From CBDFKJ01 sp965248805 (GTDB lineage: Bacteria > Pseudomonadota > Alphaproteobacteria > UBA6615), in the NCBI GenBank assembly GCA_965248805.1, contig CBDFKJ010000004.1, positions 62,001 through 126,000 on the forward strand: a stretch of DNA of 64,000 nt. The letters run 5' to 3'. A program made the position numbers and the translations under genes. This document shows positions 1-8,053 of the stretch, one piece after another (position 1 is the stretch's first letter; each line of letters begins with the position of its first letter). The notes beneath the pieces are model-generated. The model made no database searches. It saw only the letters and a program-made list of their open reading frames with translations, and was not told the DNA's origin.

Positions 1-29
1 GCGGCCGACAATTCGGAGATCCCGTTCTG

Positions 30-1577
30 ATGGTGGATCTGAACGAATCCGTGCGTCCCTGCCATCCCGTCGCCGAGGCCTTCCCGATGATGGCCGGCGC
101 CGACTTCGACCGCCTCGTCGACGACATTCGCAGTCATGGCCTCCGGGAGGCGATCTGGCTCGACGGTGAGGGCCGCATTCTCGACGGGCGCAATCGTGAC
201 CGCGCCTGCCGGCTCGCCGCCGTGCCGCCGGCCTACCGGATCTACGACGGCGACGATCCGACGGCCTTCATCGTCAGCCTGAACCTTCACCGCCGGCATC
301 TGAGCGACAGCCAGCGGGCCATGGTGGCGGCGAGACTGGTGAATATCCGGCAAGGGGAAATCGGAAAGCACCGCGCGATCTCAGAAACGCAAATTTGCGT
401 TTCTGAGGCCTCCGACCTCGTGAATACCTCCAAACGTTCCGTCAACAATGCCCGCCGGGTAGGAGACAAAGGGAGCGCTTTACTCCAGGACGCCGTCGAC
501 CAGGGGCTGGTCGCGGTCAGCGACGCCGCCGCAATCGTCGACCGTCCGCCCGACGAGCAGGATGCCCTGGTCGACGGCGTCCGTTCGGGCACGTACAAGA
601 CCTTGCGCCGCGCCGCCGCCGTCCGCCGCCGCGAACAGCGCGAGACGCCGCCCGCGGACCTGCCCGCGCACGACGGCCGCTTGCGGCTGTTCGCCGCCGC
701 CGTCGCCGATGCGCTCGAACACATCGCGCCCGGCAGCGTCGATTGCATCGTCACCGATCCGCCGTACCCGCGCGCCTGCCTGGCCGTCTACGGCGATCTG
801 GCGCGGACCGCCGCCCGGGTTCTGCGGCCGGGCGGCTCCTGCCTGGTCATGGCCGGGCAGTCTTACCTGCCCGAGATCATCGCCGCCATGACGCCGCACC
901 TTCGCTACCACTGGACGGTGGCCTACCTCACCCCGGGCGGCCAGTCGGTCCAGCTCTGGGAGCGCAAGGTCAACACCTTCTGGAAGCCGGTACTGTGGTT
1001 CGTCGCCGCCTACCGCATGGCGGTGGTGGGCCCGCTCAACAACATCCTCGGAAGCATTTTCGGCGCCATCGGCGGCAGTGTCTTCGGTGGGACGGGTACT
1101 GTTGCTACGACGTCCTCCGGCACGCCGATGATCGGCGACTTCCCGATATCCTCGGGTTCAACCATGTTGGCCCATACCGGCGGCGTGATCGGCCGCGACG
1201 CCTTCCCAACCCGCAGGGTCGACCCGAGGGTGTTCGACGAAGCGTTCCGCTATCACCGCGGCGGCATCGTCGGTAGTGAGATGCCGATCGTGGCGCGTAG
1301 CGGCGAGGGCGTATTCACGCCCGGGCAGATGCGCGGCCTTGCACCGATCTCGGCCGCAAGGCCTACGGTCAATGTCGTGGTCAATGTGCGCAACACCGCA
1401 CCGGGCACCCGGGCTTCCGCCGATATGCGGCGCGAGCCGGGCGGCGATCTCACCCTCGACATCATGATCGAGAAGATCGAAGGCGGTATGGCGCGCAACA
1501 TCGGCCGCGGCCAAGGCATGGCGCCGACCCTGGAGCGCCGCTACGGCCTCAACCCGGCGGCCGGCAGCCTCCGGTGA
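30..1577 (+). pseudogene. Chimeric phage ORF: ParB-like/DNA methyltransferase N-terminus fused to tail tape-measure C-terminus
   Basis: Residues about 20-110 resemble a ParB/Spo0J-like domain (HGLREAIWLDG, LDGRNRDRACR), and about 235-325 a DNA methyltransferase with a DPPY catalytic motif. Native methyltransferases continue well past FWKPVLWFV, but here the ORF switches at about base 1002-1010 to glycine-rich tape-measure sequence (NILGSIFGAIGGSVFGG, HTGGVIG, RYHRGGIVGSEMPIVARSGEGVFTPGQ). These two proteins belong to different phage modules (DNA modification versus tail), so I read the ORF as an in-frame deletion or an assembly join. The methyltransferase lacks its C-terminal half and is probably inactive. 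The downstream tail gene starts at a GTG overlapping the stop codon, so the tape-measure end is in its native context. Confidence 0.75.
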
Positions 1578-2071
1578 TCGTCCGCTGGCCGGATCAGCTG
1601 CCGCTGCCGACCCTCGACGGCTACGCCATCCAGCCCGGCGAGGCGATCCTGCGCACCGAGATGGAGGCCGGCCCGGCGCGTCAGCGCCGGCGCTTCACCA
1701 ACGTGCCGAGCCGTATCGCCGTGCGCTGGGTGATGCGCGTCGAACAGTTCGCGCTGTTCGAGGCGTGGTACCGCTGGGCGGCGGTCGAGGGCGGCGCCTG
1801 GTTCGAGATCGACCTCCTGGGCGGCCTCGGCCTGGTGCCGCAGGAAGCCCGCTTCACCCGCCAGTTCGAGGCCCGGCTCTATCGCCGCCGGCTCTGGGAG
1901 GTGACCAGCGAACTGGAAGTTCGCGCCCGGCCGACACTCAGCGAAGCCGGCATGGCGATCCTGCTCACCGAGGAGGTGGCAGGTCTTATCGCAAGCGTCG
2001 ACGGCTTGCACGACCTCGTTCACCGGACCCTGCCCGGGACCCACACAGGGAGAGACGACCATGACCATTGA
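1574..2071 (+). CDS. Phage minor tail protein
   Basis: A 165-aa protein starting at a GTG that overlaps the stop of the upstream tape-measure fragment, so the two are translationally coupled. It sits between the tape measure and the collagen-like protein, where tail-completion proteins of siphovirus-like prophages lie. It has no membrane segment and no motif I can name; the middle (EAWYRWAAVEGGAWFEIDLLG) is typical of this tail family. The role in joining the tube to the tip is inferred from position. The last residues overlap the next start (2061). Confidence 0.6.
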   Translation: MIVRWPDQLPLPTLDGYAIQPGEAILRTEMEAGPARQRRRFTNVPSRIAVRWVMRVEQFALFEAWYRWAAVEGGAWFEIDLLGGLGLVPQEARFTRQFEARLYRRRLWEVTSELEVRARPTLSEAGMAILLTEEVAGLIASVDGLHDLVHRTLPGTHTGRDDHDH

Positions 2072-2777
2072 AGCCGATCTGCGCGCGGCGGCGGCCCGCG
2101 CCGATGCCGACAGCCGTTTGCTCCATGAAATCGTGCACGGCGATGCGGCCACCACCGTCGACACCGAAGGCGGCCCCGTGAAGAGCGTCGCCAAGGCGAT
2201 CGGGGATGTCGAGACCGGCGTTGCCGGCGCCGCGGCCGCGGTCGCGCAAGGCGTCGCGGCAACCGAAGCCACCCGTGATCAGGCTATCGCGGCCCGCGAT
2301 GCGGCGCTGGCCGCCGGCGTCGTCCTGGCGAGCGATGCCGAGACCGAAAGCGGAACCGGCGACGGCGTCGTCCAAGCCCGTCAGCTCGGTCTTCGCACCG
2401 CAAGCCAAGACCGTTCCGGCCTCGTCGTGCTCGTCACCGATGCGGACGGGATCGCAGGTCAAGACCGGACCCGCGCGATGACGCCGGCCGCGGACAAGGC
2501 GGCTCTCGATGCAGCTCTTGCCGGCGGCGTCAGCTGGGCGCCGGTGCTCGCGGTCAATAACCACGGCGCACGACGCGTGCTGCGCATCGTGGACTGGACC
2601 GGTGGCGTCGGCGTGGCGCCGGCCGGCGGCTATCTCGGCCCGTCCGGCATCGTCGCCACCGCTGCGGCCGCTACCGATATCCGCGGCCCCCGGGGGTCTG
2701 TGGGACCGCAAGGGCCACAGGGGCCACAGGGCCCGCAGTGGTCGCCGGACAGCGACGACGACGACGACGACGAATGA
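2061..2777 (+). CDS. Collagen-like phage tail/fibre protein
   Basis: A 238-aa protein. The N-terminal 110 residues are alanine-rich and helical. A middle domain (ALDAALAGGVSWAPVLAVNNHGARRVLRIVDWTGG) resembles modules seen in phage fibre-like proteins. It ends with a short run of about six Gly-X-Y triplets (GPRGSVGPQGPQGPQGPQ) and then an acidic tail of six aspartates encoded by a GAC simple repeat. Phage fibres often use collagen-like stalks, and a receptor-binding or tail-tip role is inferred from this and from its place between tail genes. The stalk is too short for a full trimeric fibre, so it may be a linker. Confidence 0.6.
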   Translation: MTIEADLRAAAARADADSRLLHEIVHGDAATTVDTEGGPVKSVAKAIGDVETGVAGAAAAVAQGVAATEATRDQAIAARDAALAAGVVLASDAETESGTGDGVVQARQLGLRTASQDRSGLVVLVTDADGIAGQDRTRAMTPAADKAALDAALAGGVSWAPVLAVNNHGARRVLRIVDWTGGVGVAPAGGYLGPSGIVATAAAATDIRGPRGSVGPQGPQGPQGPQWSPDSDDDDDDE

Positions 2778-2798
2778 TAACGTCGAGCGACGACGAGA

Positions 2799-3425
2799 AT
2801 GCCCGATCCGGCTCTCGAGCAGGCGCTCCGCGAGGCCTATGCCTCCGCACCCTCCGACACGGTCATCCTGCACACCCTCGAGTTGCGCCATCCTGCCTTC
2901 GTCGACGATGACGGCAATCCTACCGCCATTCGGGTGGTCAGGAACTTCGCTGACGCGGAACACTGGTTGCGGCTGGGCGGTGCGGAGGTGGAAGCGGTGC
3001 TGGACGCCATGCCGGCGGAGAGCCGCGGTCCGGTCGGCCTGGTGGCTCGCCTGGAGGCGGACGCGCCGAAGGACGCCGGGCGGATGGTGCCCTTCATCGC
3101 GCTCGGCTTCGAACTCGAACTGCCGCCGGTCGACACCGCGCCGGTGCCCGAGATCACGGTGACGCTGGACAATGTCAGTCGCGAGATCGTCCGTCATCTC
3201 GACGCCGCGGCGACCTCGCGCGAGACCATCGAGGTCACCTACCGGCCCTATCTCTCGACCGACCTGGAGGGTCCGCAGATGGACCCGCCGATCACGCTCA
3301 CTCTGACCGAGATCGAGGTCGACGTGTTCCGCGCCACCGGCAGGGCGCGCATGCTCGATATCGGCAACAAGGCGTTCCCGTCCGATCTCTATACCGCCAG
3401 GCGGTTCCCGGGCCTGACCCGCTAG
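2799..3425 (+). CDS. DUF1833 phage tail protein
   Basis: A 208-aa protein matching the DUF1833 pattern: LRHPAF near residue 27, VRNFADAEHW near residue 45, PFIALGFELELP near residue 90, then DNVSREIV and a C-terminus running through EVDVFRATGRARMLDIGNKAFPS. The family sits in front of NlpC/P60 and tail-tip J genes in proteobacterial siphophages, exactly as here. It probably belongs to the tail-tip (M/L) assembly. The stop is immediately followed by the ATG of the peptidase gene. Confidence 0.8.
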   Translation: MPDPALEQALREAYASAPSDTVILHTLELRHPAFVDDDGNPTAIRVVRNFADAEHWLRLGGAEVEAVLDAMPAESRGPVGLVARLEADAPKDAGRMVPFIALGFELELPPVDTAPVPEITVTLDNVSREIVRHLDAAATSRETIEVTYRPYLSTDLEGPQMDPPITLTLTEIEVDVFRATGRARMLDIGNKAFPSDLYTARRFPGLTR

Positions 3426-3830
3426 ATGCACTGGGCCGAAGACCTGATCGGCCGCCCGTGGGAAGCGGGCGGACGCGGACCGCACGCGTTCGACTGCTGG
3501 GGCCTGGTGCGTTGGTGCTGGCGCGAGCGCTTCGCCATCGAGGTGCCCGAGATCCCGGTCGACGCCGCGAACCTTCGCGCCGTGCTCGCAGGCTTCCGCA
3601 ATCACCCCGAGCGCCGGCGCTGGCAACTCGTGGATAGACCCTGTGAAGGCGATGCGGTGCTGATGCGCCAGTCCCGCCATCCGGTCCATGTGGGCTTGTG
3701 GCTCACGGTCGACGGCGGCGGCGTGCTCCATGCCGCCCGCGGCATCGGTGTCGTGTTCCAGCTTCCCGTCGATCTCACCGCCCATGGCTGGCGCATCGAG
3801 GGTACATACCGCTTCACCGGAGAGCACTGA
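3426..3830 (+). CDS. NlpC/P60 family tail-tip peptidase
   Basis: A 134-aa protein with the papain-like NlpC/P60 signature: catalytic Cys in FDCWGLVRW (about residue 24) and a His in HPVHVGLW (about residue 88). In lambda-like phages the K-type protein is a tail-tip peptidoglycan endopeptidase used at DNA entry; GTA-like tails carry the same fold. It starts one base after the upstream stop and its TGA overlaps the ATG of the tail-tip J gene, a coupled tail-tip operon. The length is normal for the stand-alone phage form. Confidence 0.85.
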   Translation: MHWAEDLIGRPWEAGGRGPHAFDCWGLVRWCWRERFAIEVPEIPVDAANLRAVLAGFRNHPERRRWQLVDRPCEGDAVLMRQSRHPVHVGLWLTVDGGGVLHAARGIGVVFQLPVDLTAHGWRIEGTYRFTGEH

Positions 3831-5772
3831 TGCCCGGCACCGTGGTCATGCTGCACAACCCGTTCCGCCCGGAGCGGGGGCGGGAGGTGATTGCCGTCGC
3901 CGAGCCGCTCGCCATTCGCGCCTGGCTGGATGCGCGACACGTGGCGGAGTTCGATCGCCCGACGATCTGTCTCCGCAACGCCGAGCCGGTGCTGCGCGGC
4001 CGCTGGCACGACACCTTCATCAGCGCGGGCGACGTGGTAGTGTTCGTGCCATTGCCCCAGGGCGGCGGTGGCGGGGGCGGCAAGAACCCGCTGCGCACCG
4101 TCCTCATGCTCGCCGTGATGGTAGCCGCCCCCTATCTCGGCGCTGTGATAGCGGGCGCCATCGGCGTCACCTCCACGATCGGCGTCTCGCTCATTACCGC
4201 CGGCGTGGCACTCGTCGGCACCACCCTGGTCAATGTCCTGCTGCCGCCGCCGAAGCCCGCCGCGCCCAGCTTCGGCAGAGGCGTGCCGTCTCCCAGTCCG
4301 ACCTATTCGCTGGCCGCCCAGGGTAACCAGGCGCGCCTCACCCAGCCGATCCCGGTGATCTACGGCCGCCACCGGGTCTATCCCGACCTCGCGGCTACAC
4401 CGTGGGTGGAATACAGGAACAACGACCAGTACCTGCATCAGCTGCACTGTATCGGCCAAGGCGAATGCGACCTCGAGCAGGTCCGCATCGAGGACACACC
4501 GATCGCTTCCTTCGAAGAGGTGGAGACCCAGTTCGTTCCGCCCGGCGGCAGCGTCACCCTGTTCCAGGCCGACGTGGTGACGGCGCCCGAGGTCGCGGGC
4601 CAGGAGCTGATCGGGGCCAATCAGCGCGATGCGGGCGAGGACGGCTGGGTCGGTCCCTTCACCGCCAACCCGGCCGGGACGAGGGCCACGGAAATCGGCA
4701 TCGATGTGGTGATGCCGCGCGGACTCTACTACGCGCGCGAACAAGAACACGCCGCAGCGCCGAAGCTATCGCTACACGGTTGCGGCCGGACGCTACGAGG
4801 TCAGGCTCAGGCGCACCAACGACAAGATCAGCGATGCGCGCGCCGGCCATGAGATCCGCTGGGGCGGCCTCAAGACTTTCCTCGCGGACGCACCCGCGTT
4901 CGGCGACGTGACGCTGCTCGCGCTTCGATGCCGTGTTCGACCAGGGCCTCACAGTGTGGGAAGCGCTCTCCCGCATCGCCCGCTGCGGCCGCGCGCTGCC
5001 GTTCCTGCAAGGCGGCATCCTGCGGATCGCCCGCGATGCACCGCGCACCTTGCCCGTCGCGCTGTTCGGCCCCCGCAACATCGTCCGTGACAGCTTCCGC
5101 GTCCAGTACGTCATGCCCGGCGAGGACACCGCCGACGCGGTGACCGTGACCTACTTCTCGGAGCGCACCTGGACCCCGGACGAGATCGTCGCATCATTGC
5201 CGGACAGCGCCGCCGAAGCCGCCGACATGCCCGCCACGGTGGAGCTGTTCGGCTGCACCGGCGCATCGCAGGCTGAGCGCGAGGGTCTCTATATGGCCGG
5301 AGCCAATCGCTACCGCCGGCGCATCGTCACCTTCCGCACCGAGCTCGAAGGACTGATCCCGACCTACGGCGATCTCATTGCCGTCACCCACGATCTGCCG
5401 CGCTGGGGCCAGGGTGGCGAGGTGACGGCCGTCGACGGCCGCACGCTGACCTTGAGCGAGCCGCTGGAATGGAACGGGGACACGGCCGAACCGCCCATCC
5501 ACTACATCGCTCTCCGCCGGCGTGACGGCGGCTTGAGCGGGCCCTGGCCGGTCGAGCCCGGCGGCGATGACCGCACCGTCGTGCTGAGCGAGGACCTTGA
5601 CCTCGAGCCCTACACCGGCGCCGACGAGGAGCGTACCCACTTCGCCTTCGGCCCCGGCGAGGCATGGGGCCTGCGCGCGCGAGTGATGGCCGTGCGGCCG
5701 CGCGGCGAGCAGGTCGAGATCACCGCCGTCGGCGAGGATGCCCGCGTGCACGAGGCCGACCAAGCCGCCTGA
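3830..5772 (+). pseudogene. Tail-tip (host specificity J-like) protein, frameshifted with an internal deletion
   Basis: The ATG at 3830 overlaps the peptidase stop. The N-terminus is typical of J/central tail-tip proteins: a Gly-rich linker, two hydrophobic segments (MLAVMVAAPYLGAVIAGAIG and a second), then QARLTQPIPVIYGRHRVYPDLAATPW. The reading frame is lost at about 4740 after PRGLYYAR; homology resumes in another frame (YRYTVAAGRYEVRLRRTNDK) up to DVTLLA at about 4918. It then jumps to RFDAVFDQGLTVWEALSRI in a third frame, open from 4933 to 5772. Family members normally have a domain between TLLA and RFDAVFD, so about 100 or more residues appear deleted at about 4918-4925. The C-terminal fibre part is also short. 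As assembled it cannot make a functional tail tip. Confidence 0.8.
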
Positions 5773-5860
5773 CCACCACCCAACCGTAGACACACGCCGT
5801 GATGGACCGTCCTCCGGGACGGGCAGTTCGTCGCGGCGTTGCAGTATCGGAGACCCACAA

Positions 5861-6082
5861 GTGACTGAAACCCATCTCATCGAGATCGAGCGGGTGCGCT
5901 CGGAGGCGGCGCGGCACCTCGCGGAGCATGAGATCGCCTGCGAGCGGCGCTACGGCGAACTCCAGGCGCAGCTCACCAAGATCGAGGCGCTCCACAACCG
6001 AAACACGCGCCTGCTCTACATCGTGCTCGGCGGCATGCTCGCCGTCGCCGCCCGCGCGTTCTGGCCGACGCTCTTCGGCTGA
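5861..6082 (+). CDS. Small coiled-coil membrane protein of the lysis module (XhlA-like)
   Basis: A 73-aa ORF starting at GTG 5861. It has an amphipathic helix rich in Glu/Arg (ERVRSEAARHLAEHEIACER) followed by one C-terminal membrane segment (LLYIVLGGMLAVAARAFW). This helix-plus-TM layout resembles haemolysin XhlA-like proteins found next to phage holins, and the gene lies before the holin and lysozyme. The longer frame back to 5738 overlaps the tail gene and is unlikely. The function is inferred from topology and position. Confidence 0.5.
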   Translation: MTETHLIEIERVRSEAARHLAEHEIACERRYGELQAQLTKIEALHNRNTRLLYIVLGGMLAVAARAFWPTLFG

Positions 6083-6231
6083 GGCCGTTCGGCGGCTGAC
6101 GCCGCTGGCGGCCGTTTTCCGCCGCACCTTCCCCACGCACCGATCCACGCCGCCGTCCGTCCGGCTGTCGTCGCCGTCTGCGTGCCGGCGGCCGGGATCG
6201 CTTTCACGTTCAACCCAATTGGAGGCTCACA

Positions 6232-6687
6232 ATGCTGACCCTGCTTGGCAGTCTGCTGGGATTCGCCACCAGCGCCATTCCCGACATCATGTCCCTGTTC
6301 CGCGAGCGCGCGGACCGCAAGCACGAACTCGCCGTGCTCGACCGCCAGATGGAGCAGATGCGGCTCGGTCACAGCCAGCGCCTCGAGGAGATCGAGGTCA
6401 ACGCGGACATCGCCGAGAGCAACGCCCTTTACCAGCACGACGCAGCGCTGGGCGGCAGCAGCCGATGGGTGCGGGCCTCGGTTCGCCCGCTGATCACCTA
6501 CGCCTTCTTCATCCTGTTCGCGGCCGTCAAGGGTTCCGGCCTCTACCTGCTGATCGCGGTTGAGGGTCTGCTCATCGCCGAAGCCCTGCCGCGCATCTGG
6601 GACGCCGAAACTCAGGCGCTATTCGCCGCCGTGATGAGCTTCTGGTTCGGCAACCGCACACTCTCGAAGCTCCGCGAGCGGCGCTGA
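6232..6687 (+). CDS. Three-TM holin (GTA-type holin family)
   Basis: A 151-aa protein matching the GTA 3TM holin pattern: an N-terminal hydrophobic start (MLTLLGSLLGFATSAIPDI), a charged helical stretch (residues 24-65) and two C-terminal membrane helices (PLITYAFFILFAAVKGSGLY and the segment before SFWFGNRTLSK). A good Shine-Dalgarno (TTGGAGG) precedes the ATG. The holin permeabilises the inner membrane to release the downstream lysozyme. The family is found in gene transfer agents and related alphaproteobacterial prophages. The next gene begins 4 bp after the stop. Confidence 0.85.
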   Translation: MLTLLGSLLGFATSAIPDIMSLFRERADRKHELAVLDRQMEQMRLGHSQRLEEIEVNADIAESNALYQHDAALGGSSRWVRASVRPLITYAFFILFAAVKGSGLYLLIAVEGLLIAEALPRIWDAETQALFAAVMSFWFGNRTLSKLRERR

Positions 6688-6691
6688 GGCT

Positions 6692-7210
6692 ATGCGTCAC
6701 ATCACCGACGAGGGCCTCGCGCTGATCAGGCGCTTCGAGGGCTTCGCGCCCGAGATCTACATCTGCCCGGGCGGCTGGTCCACCATCGGCTACGGCCATG
6801 TCGTGCGAGATGACGAGCGGGAGCAGTTCGTGGACGGCATCGACGAGGCCGTAGCCGAGGACCTGCTGCGCCGCGATGTCGAGGCAGCCGAGCGCGCGGT
6901 GCTGCGGCTCATTCGCGTGCCGCTCGCGGAGGGCAAGTTCGATGCGCTCTCCTCGTTTACGTTCAACCTCGGCGCCGGCGCGCTGCAGCGCTCGACGCTG
7001 CGGCGCAAGGTCAACCGCGCAGAGCACGACGCCGTGCCCGGCGAGCTCCGGCGCTGGGTGTGGGCCGGAGGGCGCAAGCTCAAGGGGCTGGTGCGGCGGC
7101 GGGGGGCGGAGGCGGGGCTCTACGCAGGGTACCTTGGGGAGCGTGCCGCGGCTGCGGATGCTCGGTCGATCGGCCGCCCTCGCGATTCGACCCTAGGACG
7201 GTCGACCTAG
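6692..7210 (+). CDS. Phage endolysin, glycoside hydrolase 24 (T4-lysozyme type)
   Basis: A 172-aa muramidase. The catalytic pattern E-8aa-[D/C]-5aa-T is present: Glu in RRFEGF, then Cys in YICPGG, then Thr in WSTIGYGH, so it is the E-C-T version rather than E-D-T. Further family motifs are DALSSFTFNLGAGAL and RRWVWAGGRKLKGLVRRRGAEAGLY. There is no signal peptide, so export depends on the holin encoded 4 bp upstream. The C-terminal about 30 residues (ERAAAADARSIGRP) look non-native and may result from read-through of a degenerated end. Confidence 0.88.
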   Translation: MRHITDEGLALIRRFEGFAPEIYICPGGWSTIGYGHVVRDDEREQFVDGIDEAVAEDLLRRDVEAAERAVLRLIRVPLAEGKFDALSSFTFNLGAGALQRSTLRRKVNRAEHDAVPGELRRWVWAGGRKLKGLVRRRGAEAGLYAGYLGERAAAADARSIGRPRDSTLGRST

Positions 7211-7299
7211 TGGGCCTCGAGCGGGTTCGCGAAACGCTGACAAGTCTCCAGCATTTCGTTTACTATAGCGTTTCCAATGTCCTGGGCGAGGTGACTGGT

Positions 7300-7500
7300 G
7301 TGTCAGAGCAAGGCGTTTCTCGACTTGTGAAGCAACTCCGAGAACGGTTGGGCCTCACCCAGGAGCGATTCGCGCAGGAAGTTGGAGTGACCTTCAGCAC
7401 GGTAAACCAGTGGGAAAACGGTCATCGGCGGCCCCAACCTTACCTCCTGAAGAGGCCTTTTGAAATGGAGCGACGGCTCAACCAGGAGAACGCCAAATGA
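7300..7500 (+). CDS. Small XRE-type HTH regulator (controller-protein-like)
   Basis: About 66 residues from the GTG at 7300; the same frame stays open upstream, so the start is uncertain (GTG 7291 also possible). The HTH is clear: LRERLGLTQERFAQEVGVTFSTVNQWENGHRRP. Its stop overlaps the start of a C5 DNA methyltransferase (ATGA at 7497), so the pair is translationally coupled. That resembles the controller protein plus methyltransferase layout of type II restriction-modification systems, but no restriction gene is visible. Confidence 0.65.
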   Translation: MSEQGVSRLVKQLRERLGLTQERFAQEVGVTFSTVNQWENGHRRPQPYLLKRPFEMERRLNQENAK

Positions 7501-8053
7501 GTGGCTGGGAACCACCGGCCATCCAAGTCAATTCCTGGAAGCCTGCGATCCATCCGGCTGCACCGGTGGCCGTTGAGCTTTGTTGTGGGATGGGGGCAAT
7601 AGGACTTGGGTTGCGATCTCTCAGCTTTCAGGTGGCACACGCCTACGACTCGTGGGACGCTGCGGTGGCCATTTATAATCGCAACGCCTCCGAGCCTGTT
7701 GCCGTGGAATGCGACCTCTTGACTGATGATGGGCTCCGCGCGTAAAGAGGGATTGCCGCGGACCCGGAGGCGTGGATCTTCTCGCTGCGGGGCCGCCCTG
7801 CAAAGGCTTCAGCCAGATTCGGAACGGTCACCACCATCATGAGATGGCGAATCAGAACAATCGCGTACTCGCGGCGATGCCCGACTACGTGGCTGCGTTA
7901 AGGCCACGCTTTGTCCTTATCGAGAACGTTCCTGATCTCGCTCGGCATCGGGGGGGCAAGACCCTGGAGGACTTGCTTGCTCGACTCGAAGCACCCGGAC
8001 CGCGTGGGCTTCGCTATCGAGTTGAACACGAAATCTATGACGCCGCGCTCTAT
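7497..8053 (+). pseudogene. C5-cytosine DNA methyltransferase, disrupted
   Basis: Motif I (VELCCGMGAIGLGL), motif IV with the catalytic PCQ-like loop (GPPCKGFSQ) and motif VI (ENVPDL) identify a C5-cytosine methyltransferase. The frame is broken by an in-frame TAA at 7743 and by a likely one-base deletion near 7763 (PEA/VDLLAAG). The gene is cut at 8053 by an IS1182 element, so the target recognition domain is missing. It follows a coupled HTH gene. Three independent lesions suggest long-term decay rather than a single sequencing error. Confidence 0.85.

Noticed and set aside
1986..3827. 613-codon minus-strand ORF opposite the tail genes
   Set aside because: Composition is typical of an antisense GC-rich frame, and the plus strand carries recognised tail families with coupled starts and stops.
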